Assembly: GCA_029254375.1 (NCBI GenBank)
Contig: JAQWXR010000001.1
Location: 1 to 64,000 of the forward strand
Direction: 5' to 3'
DNA from: Schleiferiaceae bacterium
GTDB taxonomy: Bacteria; Bacteroidota; Bacteroidia; Flavobacteriales; Schleiferiaceae
DNA length: 64,000 nt
The translations under genes were made by a program, and so were the position numbers. The notes beneath the pieces are model-generated. The model saw only the letters and a program-made list of their open reading frames with translations, had not been told where the DNA came from and ran no database searches. This document shows, piece after piece, positions 18,701-26,937 of this stretch. Position 1 is the first letter of the stretch. The number at the start of each line of letters is the position of its first letter.

Positions 18701-19378
18701 CTAGTTCGACGTCGCCTCGATACGCTCCCAGACATAAGGCACCTCCTGGTTCATGAGGTCCACCTTTTGGAGGACCCATTGACCTTTGAGTTTTTTGTAG
18801 GCAAGCGTCCCAACATTGTTGTCATTGCGGTACAGGTAGATGCGCTCTTTGGCCGTCTTTTGGGCCAAATAATAACTCGCCACACTGATACTTCCTTTGG
18901 GTGGTTGCACCATGGTGAGAAGATGCTCTTGGCCCACTTTGAGGCTCCAAATGTCGTCCACCACAATAGGATACTGGGTGGCCATGACGGGGTGGTAGAG
19001 GAGGCCAGCAGGGAGGGAGATCGTCTCGGACGCTTCGCCGAGCGCAAAACCTTGAAAAACTTCCATTAGGCCATCTTTAAAGTTCACGGAATAGGAGGGA
19101 CTAGACGGATTAAAAAGTTGATAGAATTCAATATGCCCATCCTTGAGTGAGAAAAAGGTGAGCTGTCGGATGCCGTCTCCTCGGCCAGGCACTTCAAGAA
19201 TTTGACCAAATTGGCCCGTTGAAGTGGCCCCTTTGAGCGTGAGAATGGAAAAGGCTTCATGCTGCACCAACTGGGGGTTATTGGCAAACTGATAACTGGC
19301 CGAATACAGCCAGCGCGGTTGGCAACTGACCAACGTCAATAGACCTACTCCTACGATGCATTTGTGGATAACTCCCAT
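18701..19378 (-). CDS. hypothetical lipoprotein
   Basis: The protein has 225 residues from MGVIHKCIVGVGLLTLVSC, a lipoprotein signal with lipobox near LVSC. A longer open frame exists upstream but overlaps the xth gene and lacks a signal. The mature part is beta-rich with no family I recognise. Convergent with icmF (3 bp between stops) and divergent from xth (45 bp). Confidence 0.6.
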   Translation of the reverse strand: MGVIHKCIVGVGLLTLVSCQPRWLYSASYQFANNPQLVQHEAFSILTLKGATSTGQFGQILEVPGRGDGIRQLTFFSLKDGHIEFYQLFNPSSPSYSVNFKDGLMEVFQGFALGEASETISLPAGLLYHPVMATQYPIVVDDIWSLKVGQEHLLTMVQPPKGSISVASYYLAQKTAKERIYLYRNDNNVGTLAYKKLKGQWVLQKVDLMNQEVPYVWERIEATSN

Positions 19379-19411
19379 GGTCCCAAGTTCGGCAATTCTC
19401 TGCGGGCTTGG

Positions 19412-19419
19412 TACCTTTA
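19412..19419 (+). promoter_or_regulatory. -7 promoter box for xth
   Basis: TACCTTTA, a near match to TAnnTTTG, ends exactly 4 nt before the xth ATG. The predicted transcript would begin at or next to the start codon (leaderless). Confidence 0.5.
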
Positions 19420-19423
19420 AGGC

Positions 19424-20185
19424 ATGAAAATTATTTCCTGGAATGTGAATGGAATTCGGGCAACGGCCGGCAAAGGGCTCCTGGATCAATTGGCCGCATG
19501 GGATGCGGATGTTGTATGTTTTCAAGAAACTAAAGCAACCGAAGAGCAGGTGGCGGAAGTGCTTTTTGGTACAGGCTATCATGTGTACGCCCATTCCGCA
19601 GAAAAGAAAGGCTACAGTGGCACCGCTTTGATTTCAAAAGAGGCTCCCTTGAGCGTAAAGGTGGGTGTGGGCATCCCTGAACACGACGGTGAGGGTCGCC
19701 TGATCGTGGCAGAATACACCGACTTCTACGTGGCCACGGCCTATGTGCCCAATTCAAAAGGCGATTTGAGTAGAATCCCCAACCGTCAAGCCTGGGACCG
19801 GGACATCGCGGACTTACTGGCCGACTACGACCAAAAGAAACCTATCGTCTACTGCGGTGACCTTAACGTGGCACATCATGATATTGATCTTTCTAATCCC
19901 AAGTCCAATTACAATAAAACGCCTGGCTATACGCAAGCCGAAATTGATGGCATGGACTACTTACTTAGCAAAGGTTTTGTGGACTCTTGGCGGGCACAGC
20001 ACCCCGACATGGTAAAATTCTCCTGGTGGAGTGTGCGTACTGGTGCGCGCGCAAAAAATATCGGATGGCGTTTGGACTACCACGTGGTCTCCCTGCGACT
20101 CATGGCCAAGGTGACCCATACCGACATCCTCACGGATGAATACGGAAGCGACCATTGTCCGGTATTGATTGAGATCGGAAATTAG
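19424..20185 (+). CDS. xth: exodeoxyribonuclease III / AP endonuclease
   Basis: The protein has 253 residues and is a full-length ExoIII-family enzyme that cuts at abasic sites and trims 3' ends in base-excision repair. Motifs in order: SWNVNGIRA at the N-terminus, FQETKA with the metal-binding Glu, GDLNVAHHDIDL with catalytic Asp/Asn, and GSDHCPVLIEI at the C-terminus. The gene stands alone, followed by a tandem repeat and the ribosomal-protein operon. Confidence 0.94.
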   Translation: MKIISWNVNGIRATAGKGLLDQLAAWDADVVCFQETKATEEQVAEVLFGTGYHVYAHSAEKKGYSGTALISKEAPLSVKVGVGIPEHDGEGRLIVAEYTDFYVATAYVPNSKGDLSRIPNRQAWDRDIADLLADYDQKKPIVYCGDLNVAHHDIDLSNPKSNYNKTPGYTQAEIDGMDYLLSKGFVDSWRAQHPDMVKFSWWSVRTGARAKNIGWRLDYHVVSLRLMAKVTHTDILTDEYGSDHCPVLIEIGN

Positions 20186-20196
20186 GAGGTTTTGGG

Positions 20197-20254
20197 TTGA
20201 AGGGTTGAAGAGTTGAAGGGTTGAAGGGTTGAAGAGTTGAAGGGTTGAAGGGTT
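20197..20254 (+). repeat. 8-bp tandem repeat (TTGAAGGG / TTGAAGAG)
   Basis: Seven perfect-length 8-bp units plus a partial TT. The middle G/A position varies in the order GGG, GAG, GGG, GGG, GAG, GGG, GGG, so a 24-bp super-period overlays the 8-bp one. It lies in the 178-bp gap between xth and the bS6 promoter. A single reverse-oriented TTGAAGGGTT lies in another gap, at 28247-28256. Confidence 0.9.
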
Positions 20255-20335
20255 AACGTGGCGGGCAAGTTCTCTTTGCCCCTTGAACCACTAAATCCTT
20301 TTACTTCGGTCTGTTTAACTAAAGGTCCTTTTCAC

Positions 20336-20343
20336 TAACTTTG
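20336..20343 (+). promoter_or_regulatory. -7 promoter box for the bS6-bS18-bL9 operon
   Basis: TAACTTTG is an exact TAnnTTTG match, 20 nt before the rpsF ATG. A weak TTT-type -33 element lies about 20 bp upstream (near 20313). Confidence 0.65.
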
Positions 20344-20363
20344 CACCCCTAATTTCATAAACT

Positions 20364-20699
20364 ATGAATCAGTACGAAACCGTTTTCATCCTAAATCCCG
20401 TCTTGTCTGAAGAGCAGACAAGGGAAGCGGTTGATAAGTACACCGGCTACCTACAATCGAATGGTGCCGAGCTTATCAACGTCGAAAAGTGGGGCCTCCG
20501 CAAGTTGGCTTACCCCATCGACAAAAAGAAGAGTGGGTTCTATAACCTCCTCGAATTCAAAGCTCCAGCTCCCGTCATTGCTACTCTTGAAGTAGAAATG
20601 AAGCGTGACGAGCGCATCTTGCGCTTCCTCACTGTGACGTTGGACAAGCACGGCGTTGAGTATGCTGCCAAGCGTCGCGCCAAAGTTAAAAACGCTTAA
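20364..20699 (+). CDS. rpsF: 30S ribosomal protein bS6
   Basis: The protein has 111 residues and the normal bS6 layout: [18 protein letters not shown] at the N-terminus, [10 protein letters not shown] in the middle and [10 protein letters not shown] near the C-terminus. bS6 binds 16S rRNA as a heterodimer with bS18, encoded next. First gene of the operon. Confidence 0.97.
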   Translation: MNQYETVFILNPVLSEEQTREAVDKYTGYLQSNGAELINVEKWGLRKLAYPIDKKKSGFYNLLEFKAPAPVIATLEVEMKRDERILRFLTVTLDKHGVEYAAKRRAKVKNA

Positions 20700-20710
20700 T
20701 CCTTACAGAA

Positions 20711-21001
20711 ATGAGCACTTTGGAAACCACCGCTGGCAATCAATCAGAGATCCGCTACCTCCAGCCGATCGCTATTGACGCTACCAACACCAAGAAGTAT
20801 TGCCGCTTCAAAAAATACGGCATTAAGCACATCGACCACAAGGATCCGGATTTCTTGTTGCGTTTTGTGAACGAGCAGGGTAAGATTTTACCTCGTCGAC
20901 TCACAGGTACTTCCTTGAAGTATCAGCGTAAGTTGGCCCAGGCCATCAAGCGCGCTCGCCACTTGGGACTTATGCCTTACGTAGCCGACAACCTCAAATA
21001 A
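20711..21001 (+). CDS. rpsR: 30S ribosomal protein bS18
   Basis: The protein has 96 residues. The conserved core [19 protein letters not shown] and [19 protein letters not shown] identifies bS18; the N-terminal extension of about 20 residues is longer than in E. coli (75). It follows rpsF by 11 bp and precedes rplI by 8 bp. Unlike the E. coli operon, no priB lies between. Confidence 0.97.
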   Translation: MSTLETTAGNQSEIRYLQPIAIDATNTKKYCRFKKYGIKHIDHKDPDFLLRFVNEQGKILPRRLTGTSLKYQRKLAQAIKRARHLGLMPYVADNLK

Positions 21002-21009
21002 GCAGCGCC

Positions 21010-21462
21010 ATGGAAGTTATTTTAAAATCTGACGTTGAAAACCTTGGTTACAAGGATGATATGGTCACCGTTAAGAACGGTTATGGCCTCAACTACTTGA
21101 TCCCAAAGGGCTTTGCTGCCTTGGCTACGCCTTCAGCAAAGAAAATGTTGGCGGAAGACCTCCGACAGCGTGCACACAAAGAAGCGAAGGTTGTCGAAGC
21201 TGCGAACAAAACAGCTGAGGCCTTGAATCGCGTTGATTTGAAACTCACAGCCAAGTCTGGTAAGGGTGGAAAATTGTTCGGTGCTATTACCAATGCCAGT
21301 GTGGCAGAGGAATTGAATGGTATGGGTCACGTGATCGATAAGAAGTTCATTCAAATTGCTGGAGGAACAATCAAGGCGGCTGGCAAATACGGCGCTAAGA
21401 TTCGCCTTCACCGCGATGTAGTCATTGACTTCAACTTTGAAGTAATCGGCGACGAGAAATAA
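21010..21462 (+). CDS. rplI: 50S ribosomal protein bL9
   Basis: The protein has 150 residues. The N-terminal domain begins MEVILKSDVENLGYKDDMV with NYLIPKGFA, a long charged helix follows, and the C-terminal rRNA-binding domain has GKLFGAITNASVAEEL. Standard length. Last gene of the operon, followed 21 bp later by a terminator. Confidence 0.97.
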   Translation: MEVILKSDVENLGYKDDMVTVKNGYGLNYLIPKGFAALATPSAKKMLAEDLRQRAHKEAKVVEAANKTAEALNRVDLKLTAKSGKGGKLFGAITNASVAEELNGMGHVIDKKFIQIAGGTIKAAGKYGAKIRLHRDVVIDFNFEVIGDEK

Positions 21463-21483
21463 ATTCTCTTCGCAGAGTTAAAG

Positions 21484-21511
21484 AAAACCCCGTCCTTCCG
21501 ACGGGGTTTTT
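21484..21511 (+). terminator. intrinsic terminator after rplI
   Basis: An 11-bp perfect stem (AAAACCCCGTC / GACGGGGTTTT) with a 5-nt loop is followed by T. The T run passes directly into the -7 box of the next gene. Confidence 0.9.
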
Positions 21512-21519
21512 TACTTTTA
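21512..21519 (+). promoter_or_regulatory. -7 promoter box for the O-antigen-ligase-like gene
   Basis: TACTTTTA begins where the rplI terminator's T tract ends and stops exactly 4 nt before the ATG at 21524. The terminator hairpin occupies the place of the -33 element. Confidence 0.45.
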
Positions 21520-21523
21520 AGGA

Positions 21524-23452
21524 ATGAAGGAAAGCAGTTCCGCATCCCCCGTAAATTATTGGGCCCTGGGCCTTGGCGCCTTGGTCGCGGCATTGCCTAT
21601 GTTTGGAACCTTTGCGGAACTTGGCGATCCCGGGCATTGGCCCTTACAGTTTGGGTTTTCCATTATCGGTGTGGCCATGGTTTTGAAGGCCTGGGCCTCG
21701 GCTAGTTCTGATTCCTATCGTATCTCGGGGCCGGTATTGCTTTGGATCACCTTAGTCCTTTGGTCCTGGGCGGCACCTTGGGTAACGGAAATGTATTCAG
21801 TGGCTGAATGGAAGTACAGTTCAGGACGGTTCACTGGCTATGCAGGCTTCCTTCTTTTAGGCGCTTTGTGGGCTTCGCGGGAATCGAACATGTATGAGCA
21901 CTTTAGGACCTTTGTACTCGGCTTTGGCGCCATGTTGAGTGTGCACTTCATGTTCAATTTTTTGCTGCAAGGCGCAGAAGCCTTGGAGGACCCCTATTTG
22001 AATCCGGGATTGATGGGTCATAAGAATTTCACAGCTAGCGCCATCGCGCTAACTTTACCTGTGGTGATCCTTGGTCGCTCCCGCGGTCAATGGCCTAACT
22101 ACTTGGCAGACGCAGCTTTGTGGCTTGGGGTCTTGTCCATTCTTCTCGCTCAAACGCGAAGCATTTGGCTGGGTGGAGCCTTAGCTCTCGTAGTCGGTCT
22201 TGCACTCGGTTGGCGCCCCGCTAAAAGTGTGCGGTACGCCTTGCTTGCAGGGGGCGCTATTGCGGGATTGCTCGCCTTTTCTGGCCCGGTCCAAAAGCGA
22301 CTCATGAATCCCGCCAACTTAGAAATTCGACAAATTTTTTGGGACCACTCATTTCAAATGCATTCCGAAAACCCCATCGCCGGAGTCGGCCCTGGCCAAT
22401 GGCGAATTCACTTCCCCAAGTATGGTCTAAGCGGAATGAACCCTAGTGTCGCCGAAGGCATCACCTCTGAGGTCCGTCCGCATAATGACTTCATTTGGGT
22501 TCTTTCCGAATTGGGATACGTGGGTTTCTTTTTATTTCTGGCCTTCTTTATTTTGGCTTTAAGGCAAGCGATTCAATCCTACCATTCGGCGAGATCAAGC
22601 GTGGAGGAGTCCACCTGGATAGCTATTCTGATTCTGGTCCTTGTCTATGCTACGTTTGAATTCCCCCTCGAACGCGCCGCTTTCTGGGTCCCTTTCAGTG
22701 TTTTGGTCGGAATCCGAAGCCATGGGGGCATTCGCGTTCCGCGAACTATTTTCCTTGGCATTGCTGCGCTGTCACTGGGCATATCTAGCGGTTTTGCATG
22801 GCAAGCGATTCAAGCGGATAGGGACAATCAAATTGTGCTTGAGCAGAACAGTCGAAAAGATGCACGCGGGATCGTACAATCGGCGACGGATGCGGTTTCC
22901 TCATGGAATGAATTGGATCGATTCAGCAACCCCATCATCTACTTTGCCGGGATGGGTAGCCTATTCGGTGAGGCCCAAAGCCTTGGACCTAATGCTACCT
23001 ATGGTCCACAAAATTTTAAACTAGCAGAAGGCTACTTTAACGAGGCTTTGGCGTTGCACCCCTTCCACGTCGTTACGCTCTACCAAAAGGCTAATATGTT
23101 CCGATATCGTCAACAATTGAAGGAGGCGAAGGAGACCTATGAACAGTTGCTATCAGTTTCACCTAGACACCCTGGCGGTCAAGTGAATTATGCTCAAACG
23201 CTTCTTGCCTTAAATCAGCCAGAAAGTGCTTCACGGGTCTTAATAGCCGCTTTTTTAACGAATGATTACTATGCCAACCCTGACTATCAGCGCACGGTTA
23301 TCCTGTCTTTGAGAGCTATGCCTGAATCCGTTCGTCATGAAGGCCTCAAGACCTTTGTTGCGTTGCGAAGCCAATTGGATGACGCAGGTCTTTTTCAAGC
23401 ATTTCAATCGTTTAAACTGCAGCGTATGCAGCAAGAGAAGGCGACGCACTAA
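21524..23452 (+). CDS. O-antigen ligase/polymerase-like membrane protein with C-terminal TPRs
   Basis: The protein has 642 residues. About ten or more membrane helices occupy residues 10-420. The periplasmic loop containing GVGPGQWRIHFPKYG and RPHNDFIWVLSELGYVGFFLF is the hallmark of the Wzy_C/WaaL family; the conserved His is in RPHND. After about residue 480 the protein is soluble with TPR-like repeats (AEGYFNEALALHPFHVVTLYQ, then AKETYEQLLSVSP). It likely transfers or polymerises lipid-linked glycans at the periplasmic face, perhaps serving the polysaccharide locus at 28-35 kb, or glycosylates proteins. Confidence 0.82.
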   Translation: MKESSSASPVNYWALGLGALVAALPMFGTFAELGDPGHWPLQFGFSIIGVAMVLKAWASASSDSYRISGPVLLWITLVLWSWAAPWVTEMYSVAEWKYSSGRFTGYAGFLLLGALWASRESNMYEHFRTFVLGFGAMLSVHFMFNFLLQGAEALEDPYLNPGLMGHKNFTASAIALTLPVVILGRSRGQWPNYLADAALWLGVLSILLAQTRSIWLGGALALVVGLALGWRPAKSVRYALLAGGAIAGLLAFSGPVQKRLMNPANLEIRQIFWDHSFQMHSENPIAGVGPGQWRIHFPKYGLSGMNPSVAEGITSEVRPHNDFIWVLSELGYVGFFLFLAFFILALRQAIQSYHSARSSVEESTWIAILILVLVYATFEFPLERAAFWVPFSVLVGIRSHGGIRVPRTIFLGIAALSLGISSGFAWQAIQADRDNQIVLEQNSRKDARGIVQSATDAVSSWNELDRFSNPIIYFAGMGSLFGEAQSLGPNATYGPQNFKLAEGYFNEALALHPFHVVTLYQKANMFRYRQQLKEAKETYEQLLSVSPRHPGGQVNYAQTLLALNQPESASRVLIAAFLTNDYYANPDYQRTVILSLRAMPESVRHEGLKTFVALRSQLDDAGLFQAFQSFKLQRMQQEKATH

Positions 23453-23453
23453 C

Positions 23454-23461
23454 TACCTTTG
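23454..23461 (+). promoter_or_regulatory. -7 promoter box for the VIT1-like gene
   Basis: TACCTTTG, an exact consensus match, begins just after the preceding stop codon and ends 4 nt before the ATG at 23466, so the transcript is probably leaderless. Confidence 0.6.
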
Positions 23462-23465
23462 AGTC

Positions 23466-24239
23466 ATGGCGCATATCGATCCTCCATTGAAGTATCACCC
23501 CCATGATGAATCCCAATTGCATGCAAGCCCAAGCGGATGGCTTGGGAGATTCCGGGCCTATATCACGGAGTTTGTTTACGGAGGCATTGATGGGGCGGTA
23601 ACCACCTTTGCGGTGGTTGCCGGTGCAGCTGGTGCGGGACTTGGTACAACAACAACGATCATTCTCGGCTTTGCTAATTTGATTGCCGATGGGTTTTCCA
23701 TGGCTGTAGGGGCCTATTTATCGGCCAAGACAGATAAGGAAACATATGATCGGGCCCTGGCACAAGAATATTGGGAGGTGGATCACTTGCCCGAAGTCGA
23801 GCGTGAAGAAATCAGAGAAATATATGCATCCAAGGGCTTTGAAGGAGAATTATTGGAGCAAGTTGTCGATGTCATCTGCGCCGACAAGGACCGCTGGGTG
23901 GACGAGATGATGAAATCGGAACTCGAACTCTTTCCAGAGGAAAAGAAGCCAATCACGACCGCGTGGATGACCTTCTTGAGCTTTAATCTCGTAGGGTTTG
24001 TGCCTTTGTATGTCTATTTATTGCATCCATTTTCGTGGGTTTCTAAGTATACAGACAATGAGCTTTTTACGGCTTCAGCCATTTCCACAGGGCTTGCCTT
24101 CGTGGGAATAGGGGTTCTCAAGGCCCGAGTCAATTCACGCCCCATCTGGCGGAGCGTCTCCGAAACAGTCTTGCTGGGAGCCATAGCAGCTTTACTAGCC
24201 TATGCGGCAGGGGATCTCCTAGAACAATGGTTACGATAA
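23466..24239 (+). CDS. VIT1/Ccc1-family iron/manganese transporter
   Basis: The protein has 257 residues. Five predicted membrane helices and the family signature FVYGGIDGAVTTFAVVAGAAGA, then GFANLIADGFSMAVGAYLS, identify a VIT1/Ccc1 transporter. A cytoplasmic Glu-rich loop (about 95-155) corresponds to the metal-binding domain of the family. These proteins move Fe2+ or Mn2+ out of the cytoplasm. The N-terminal HPHDESQLH-type stretch is polar and may add metal contacts. Confidence 0.88.
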   Translation: MAHIDPPLKYHPHDESQLHASPSGWLGRFRAYITEFVYGGIDGAVTTFAVVAGAAGAGLGTTTTIILGFANLIADGFSMAVGAYLSAKTDKETYDRALAQEYWEVDHLPEVEREEIREIYASKGFEGELLEQVVDVICADKDRWVDEMMKSELELFPEEKKPITTAWMTFLSFNLVGFVPLYVYLLHPFSWVSKYTDNELFTASAISTGLAFVGIGVLKARVNSRPIWRSVSETVLLGAIAALLAYAAGDLLEQWLR

Positions 24240-24245
24240 GTTTTT

Positions 24246-24884
24246 ATGTGGACTGAAAAACAAAAAACAAGGGGGGCTATTGGGCTACTCATTCTCCTAC
24301 ATCTCGTGGGCTTTGTAGGATGGCATACCACCTATGCGCCTATGATTTCGTTACTTACACCGATTCATTTACTAATCTCATTTTGGCTGTTGCTGGCCTT
24401 TGCTAGTGGCGGACAGGAGCTCAAGATGCGTTTGCTCATGGTGTATCTGTTGGGTTTGGGCGTTGAAATTCTTGGGGTTTCAACGGGCTACCCTTTCGGG
24501 AGATACGTTTACCTCGAGGGACTCGGGCCGAGTATTTTGGAGACGCCATGGATGATTGGGGTCAATTGGGCGATGCTCAGTCTTGCGATTGGTCAGTGGG
24601 TATTCCATTACTTACCTGAATTACTGCCATGGCAGCGGAATACGGTGACGGCCCTGCTGATGGTGCTAGTGGATTTCATCATTGAGCCGGTGGCCCCGAG
24701 TTTGCGCTTGTGGCTTTTTGCCGGCACCGCGGGTTGGATGAACTATGTTTCGTGGTTTGTTCTATCGTGGGTGATGCAGTGTATCCTTGGGAGGTCAAAA
24801 GATCAGCACAATCCCTTGGCGTTGCCTATGATCCTCTGTCAAGTGATTTTCTTTGCCGGATTTCATCTTTGGCCTGCCGCCTAA
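24246..24884 (+). CDS. CruF-like carotenoid biosynthesis membrane protein
   Basis: The protein has 212 residues with six or more membrane helices. Conserved segments GVSTGYPFGRYVY, TPWMIGVNWAML and LVDFIIEPVAP match the COG2324/DUF422 family, which includes CruF carotenoid 1,2-hydratase and a yeast-type apocarotenoid enzyme. In Bacteroidota it acts in carotenoid end-group hydration. It starts 6 bp after the transporter gene and is likely co-transcribed, although no other carotenoid gene is in the window. Confidence 0.8.
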   Translation: MWTEKQKTRGAIGLLILLHLVGFVGWHTTYAPMISLLTPIHLLISFWLLLAFASGGQELKMRLLMVYLLGLGVEILGVSTGYPFGRYVYLEGLGPSILETPWMIGVNWAMLSLAIGQWVFHYLPELLPWQRNTVTALLMVLVDFIIEPVAPSLRLWLFAGTAGWMNYVSWFVLSWVMQCILGRSKDQHNPLALPMILCQVIFFAGFHLWPAA

Positions 24885-24896
24885 TTCCCTGTTCCG

Positions 24897-24904
24897 TAGA
24901 TTTG
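24897..24904 (+). promoter_or_regulatory. -7 promoter box for dnaX
   Basis: TAGATTTG fits TAnnTTTG and ends exactly 4 nt before the dnaX ATG, implying a leaderless transcript. Confidence 0.55.
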
Positions 24905-24908
24905 AGCC

Positions 24909-26888
24909 ATGGATGCGACCCCCTATATTGTTTCGGCCCGGAAATACCGCCCAAAAGATTTTGAGGCTGTCGTTGGTCAGTCGCATGTCACCGAAACATT
25001 GGAGCATGAAGTGGCCAGTGGGCACTTGGCTCAAGCCTTACTTTTTTGTGGTCCAAGGGGGGTGGGAAAAACGACCTGTGCTCGGATTTTAGCCCGGCGA
25101 ATCAATGAGGTCCACACGGGTCCGGATGCAGATTATAGCCTAAATATTTTTGAATTAGACGCGGCATCCAACAACTCGGTAGATGACATCCGACAATTGA
25201 TCGATCAAGTGCGTTTCGCTCCTCAAGTGGGTCGTTTTAAGGTCTACATCATCGATGAGGTGCACATGCTTTCACAAGCCGCATTTAATGCCTTTTTGAA
25301 GACCCTCGAAGAGCCTCCGGCGCATGCAATTTTCATCCTTGCGACAACGGAAAAGCACAAAGTTCTTCCGACCATCCTATCCCGTTGCCAAATATTTGAT
25401 TTTAAGCGGATTGCATTGCAAGATATCGCGAGTCATTTGCAGTTTGTAGCCGAAAAGGAAGGGATCCAAGCGGAAGAGGAGGCTTTGCATGCCATTGCCG
25501 AGAAAGCGGATGGGGCTTTGCGCGATTCACTGTCCATATTTGACCGGGTAGCGGCTTTCGCACGTGGTGGGAAGGTGACGTATGACCTCGTTCGAGAAAA
25601 TTTGCAACTGCTTGATCGTTCTGTTTTTTTCCAAAGTTTGGAGCACATGCTATCGGGAGGACATACCGCCTTATTGCTCCAAGTGAATGAAGTCTTGGAT
25701 CGCGGCTTTGACTTACACCGTTATGTTGGCGGTTTAGCAAGTCATGTGCGAGATGTCCTGCTGGCCAAGCACGAGGAGACCGTTGTGTTAATGGATGTTC
25801 CAGATGCTGTCAAAGAAAAGTACCGCGAGCAAGCCCAATTAGCCTCTCCAGCCTTTTTAGCGCAAGCCTTAAAGCAACTATCGCTCTGTGATTTATCCTA
25901 CCGAGCGAGTTCTAATCCTCGCCTTTTGGTGGAAATCGCCCTGATGGAGCTTGCAGGATTTGGCCAAGGCCAAGGAGACGTACTTGAAAAAAAAAAGCCT
26001 GAACCCCTCGACGTAGCGTCATCCTCAAAGAAGGCAGCTAAGGAGCAGCCCGTAAAAAGCGCTGTGCAAGTTACCGCCGGGACAATTCCCAAATTGATCG
26101 ATGAGCCTAGACAGAGCGAATCGCGATACTCCCTCCAGGCTAGACCGAAGGCATCCACTTCTTCTGCAACGGAACATGATACCACTCAAGAGTCTACGGC
26201 TTTAATACTTGAAGAGCCTGCTCAATCGACGGATAGTTTCTCCGGCATACAGCCGGGCAAATTGTCTGAGGCCTTCGACGTGCCCGATACTCTTGTCGTG
26301 GCAGCAGATTTGAACACTTCGAAGTCGGATTCGCCCGAAGCGTTGAGCGAAATTCCAGTCATTTCCCCCCGAGCCCATGCGGAGGGGATGCCCGCCGCCG
26401 AGGAAGTCGGTCGAAAGCGGCGAAGTACGTTTTCGCTCAAAGCTAATTTGCGTCCAGGAGGACAGCATTTCGGCGACGAAGGCCAAGAGATGGCTCAGTT
26501 GCTTAAGCCTGAGGTTAAACGACTTGCTCCGTTTAGCCAGATCGCCTTGGAGGCTGCGTGGTTAGATGCCGTCAAAAAAATGGAAGACCGCCCGGTCATT
26601 CATTCGGTAATAGCAAAGACGACTCCAGTATTGGAAGATGATTTTAGAGTCCGTGTTTCGGTGGAAAATCGTGTACAATCTGATTATCTCGAAGGGGTTC
26701 GGGATGAACTGCTGGGAGACCTGCGTGCGATGCTCGAGAATGATGCCCTTCGACTCATCACGGTGGTAGAAGAGGGGGCTAGCAATGCAAAAATCGTGTA
26801 TACCCCGGAGGAGCGATTTCAGTTTTTATTAGATAAAAACCCATATTTAGCCGAATTCAGAAGAGAATTTAAGCTGGATTTAGAGTAA
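24909..26888 (+). CDS. dnaX: DNA polymerase III subunit gamma/tau
   Basis: The full-length product has 659 residues. It is the AAA+ clamp-loader motor: Walker A GPRGVGKTT (48-56), Walker B/DEVH at IIDEVHML, sensor and SRC motif LSRCQIFDF. The zinc module with four cysteines normally found between Walker A and DAASNN is missing; the sequence runs from ILARRINEVH straight to NIFELDAASNN with no cysteine. Domain III ends near residue 355. A low-complexity linker (about 360-510) leads to a C-terminal tau region. An A10 run at codons 360-363 is a likely recoding site that would yield a short gamma form of 364 residues. Confidence 0.95.
   Translation: MDATPYIVSARKYRPKDFEAVVGQSHVTETLEHEVASGHLAQALLFCGPRGVGKTTCARILARRINEVHTGPDADYSLNIFELDAASNNSVDDIRQLIDQVRFAPQVGRFKVYIIDEVHMLSQAAFNAFLKTLEEPPAHAIFILATTEKHKVLPTILSRCQIFDFKRIALQDIASHLQFVAEKEGIQAEEEALHAIAEKADGALRDSLSIFDRVAAFARGGKVTYDLVRENLQLLDRSVFFQSLEHMLSGGHTALLLQVNEVLDRGFDLHRYVGGLASHVRDVLLAKHEETVVLMDVPDAVKEKYREQAQLASPAFLAQALKQLSLCDLSYRASSNPRLLVEIALMELAGFGQGQGDVLEKKKPEPLDVASSSKKAAKEQPVKSAVQVTAGTIPKLIDEPRQSESRYSLQARPKASTSSATEHDTTQESTALILEEPAQSTDSFSGIQPGKLSEAFDVPDTLVVAADLNTSKSDSPEALSEIPVISPRAHAEGMPAAEEVGRKRRSTFSLKANLRPGGQHFGDEGQEMAQLLKPEVKRLAPFSQIALEAAWLDAVKKMEDRPVIHSVIAKTTPVLEDDFRVRVSVENRVQSDYLEGVRDELLGDLRAMLENDALRLITVVEEGASNAKIVYTPEERFQFLLDKNPYLAEFRREFKLDLE
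25972..26016 (+). promoter_or_regulatory. putative dnaX recoding/slippage site (gamma form)
   Basis: AAGGAG (25972-25977) is followed 13 nt later by A AAA AAG, within a run of ten A (25987-25996) read as GAA AAA AAA AAG. A -1 shift (or one added A) gives GCC then TGA at 26000-26002; a +1 shift (or one lost A) reaches TAG at 26014-26016. The layout recalls E. coli dnaX, where an upstream Shine-Dalgarno-like element and A AAA AAG produce gamma, and Thermus dnaX, where RNA polymerase slips on a run of A. Confidence 0.6.
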
Positions 26889-26937
26889 ATTTGATATTCT
26901 TTCAAAATTCGGCGGAAAAAGCTGAGAAATACGATTT

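Noticed and set aside
20197-20254. Possible CRISPR-like repeat
   Set aside because: Units are 8 bp, directly abutting, with no spacers.
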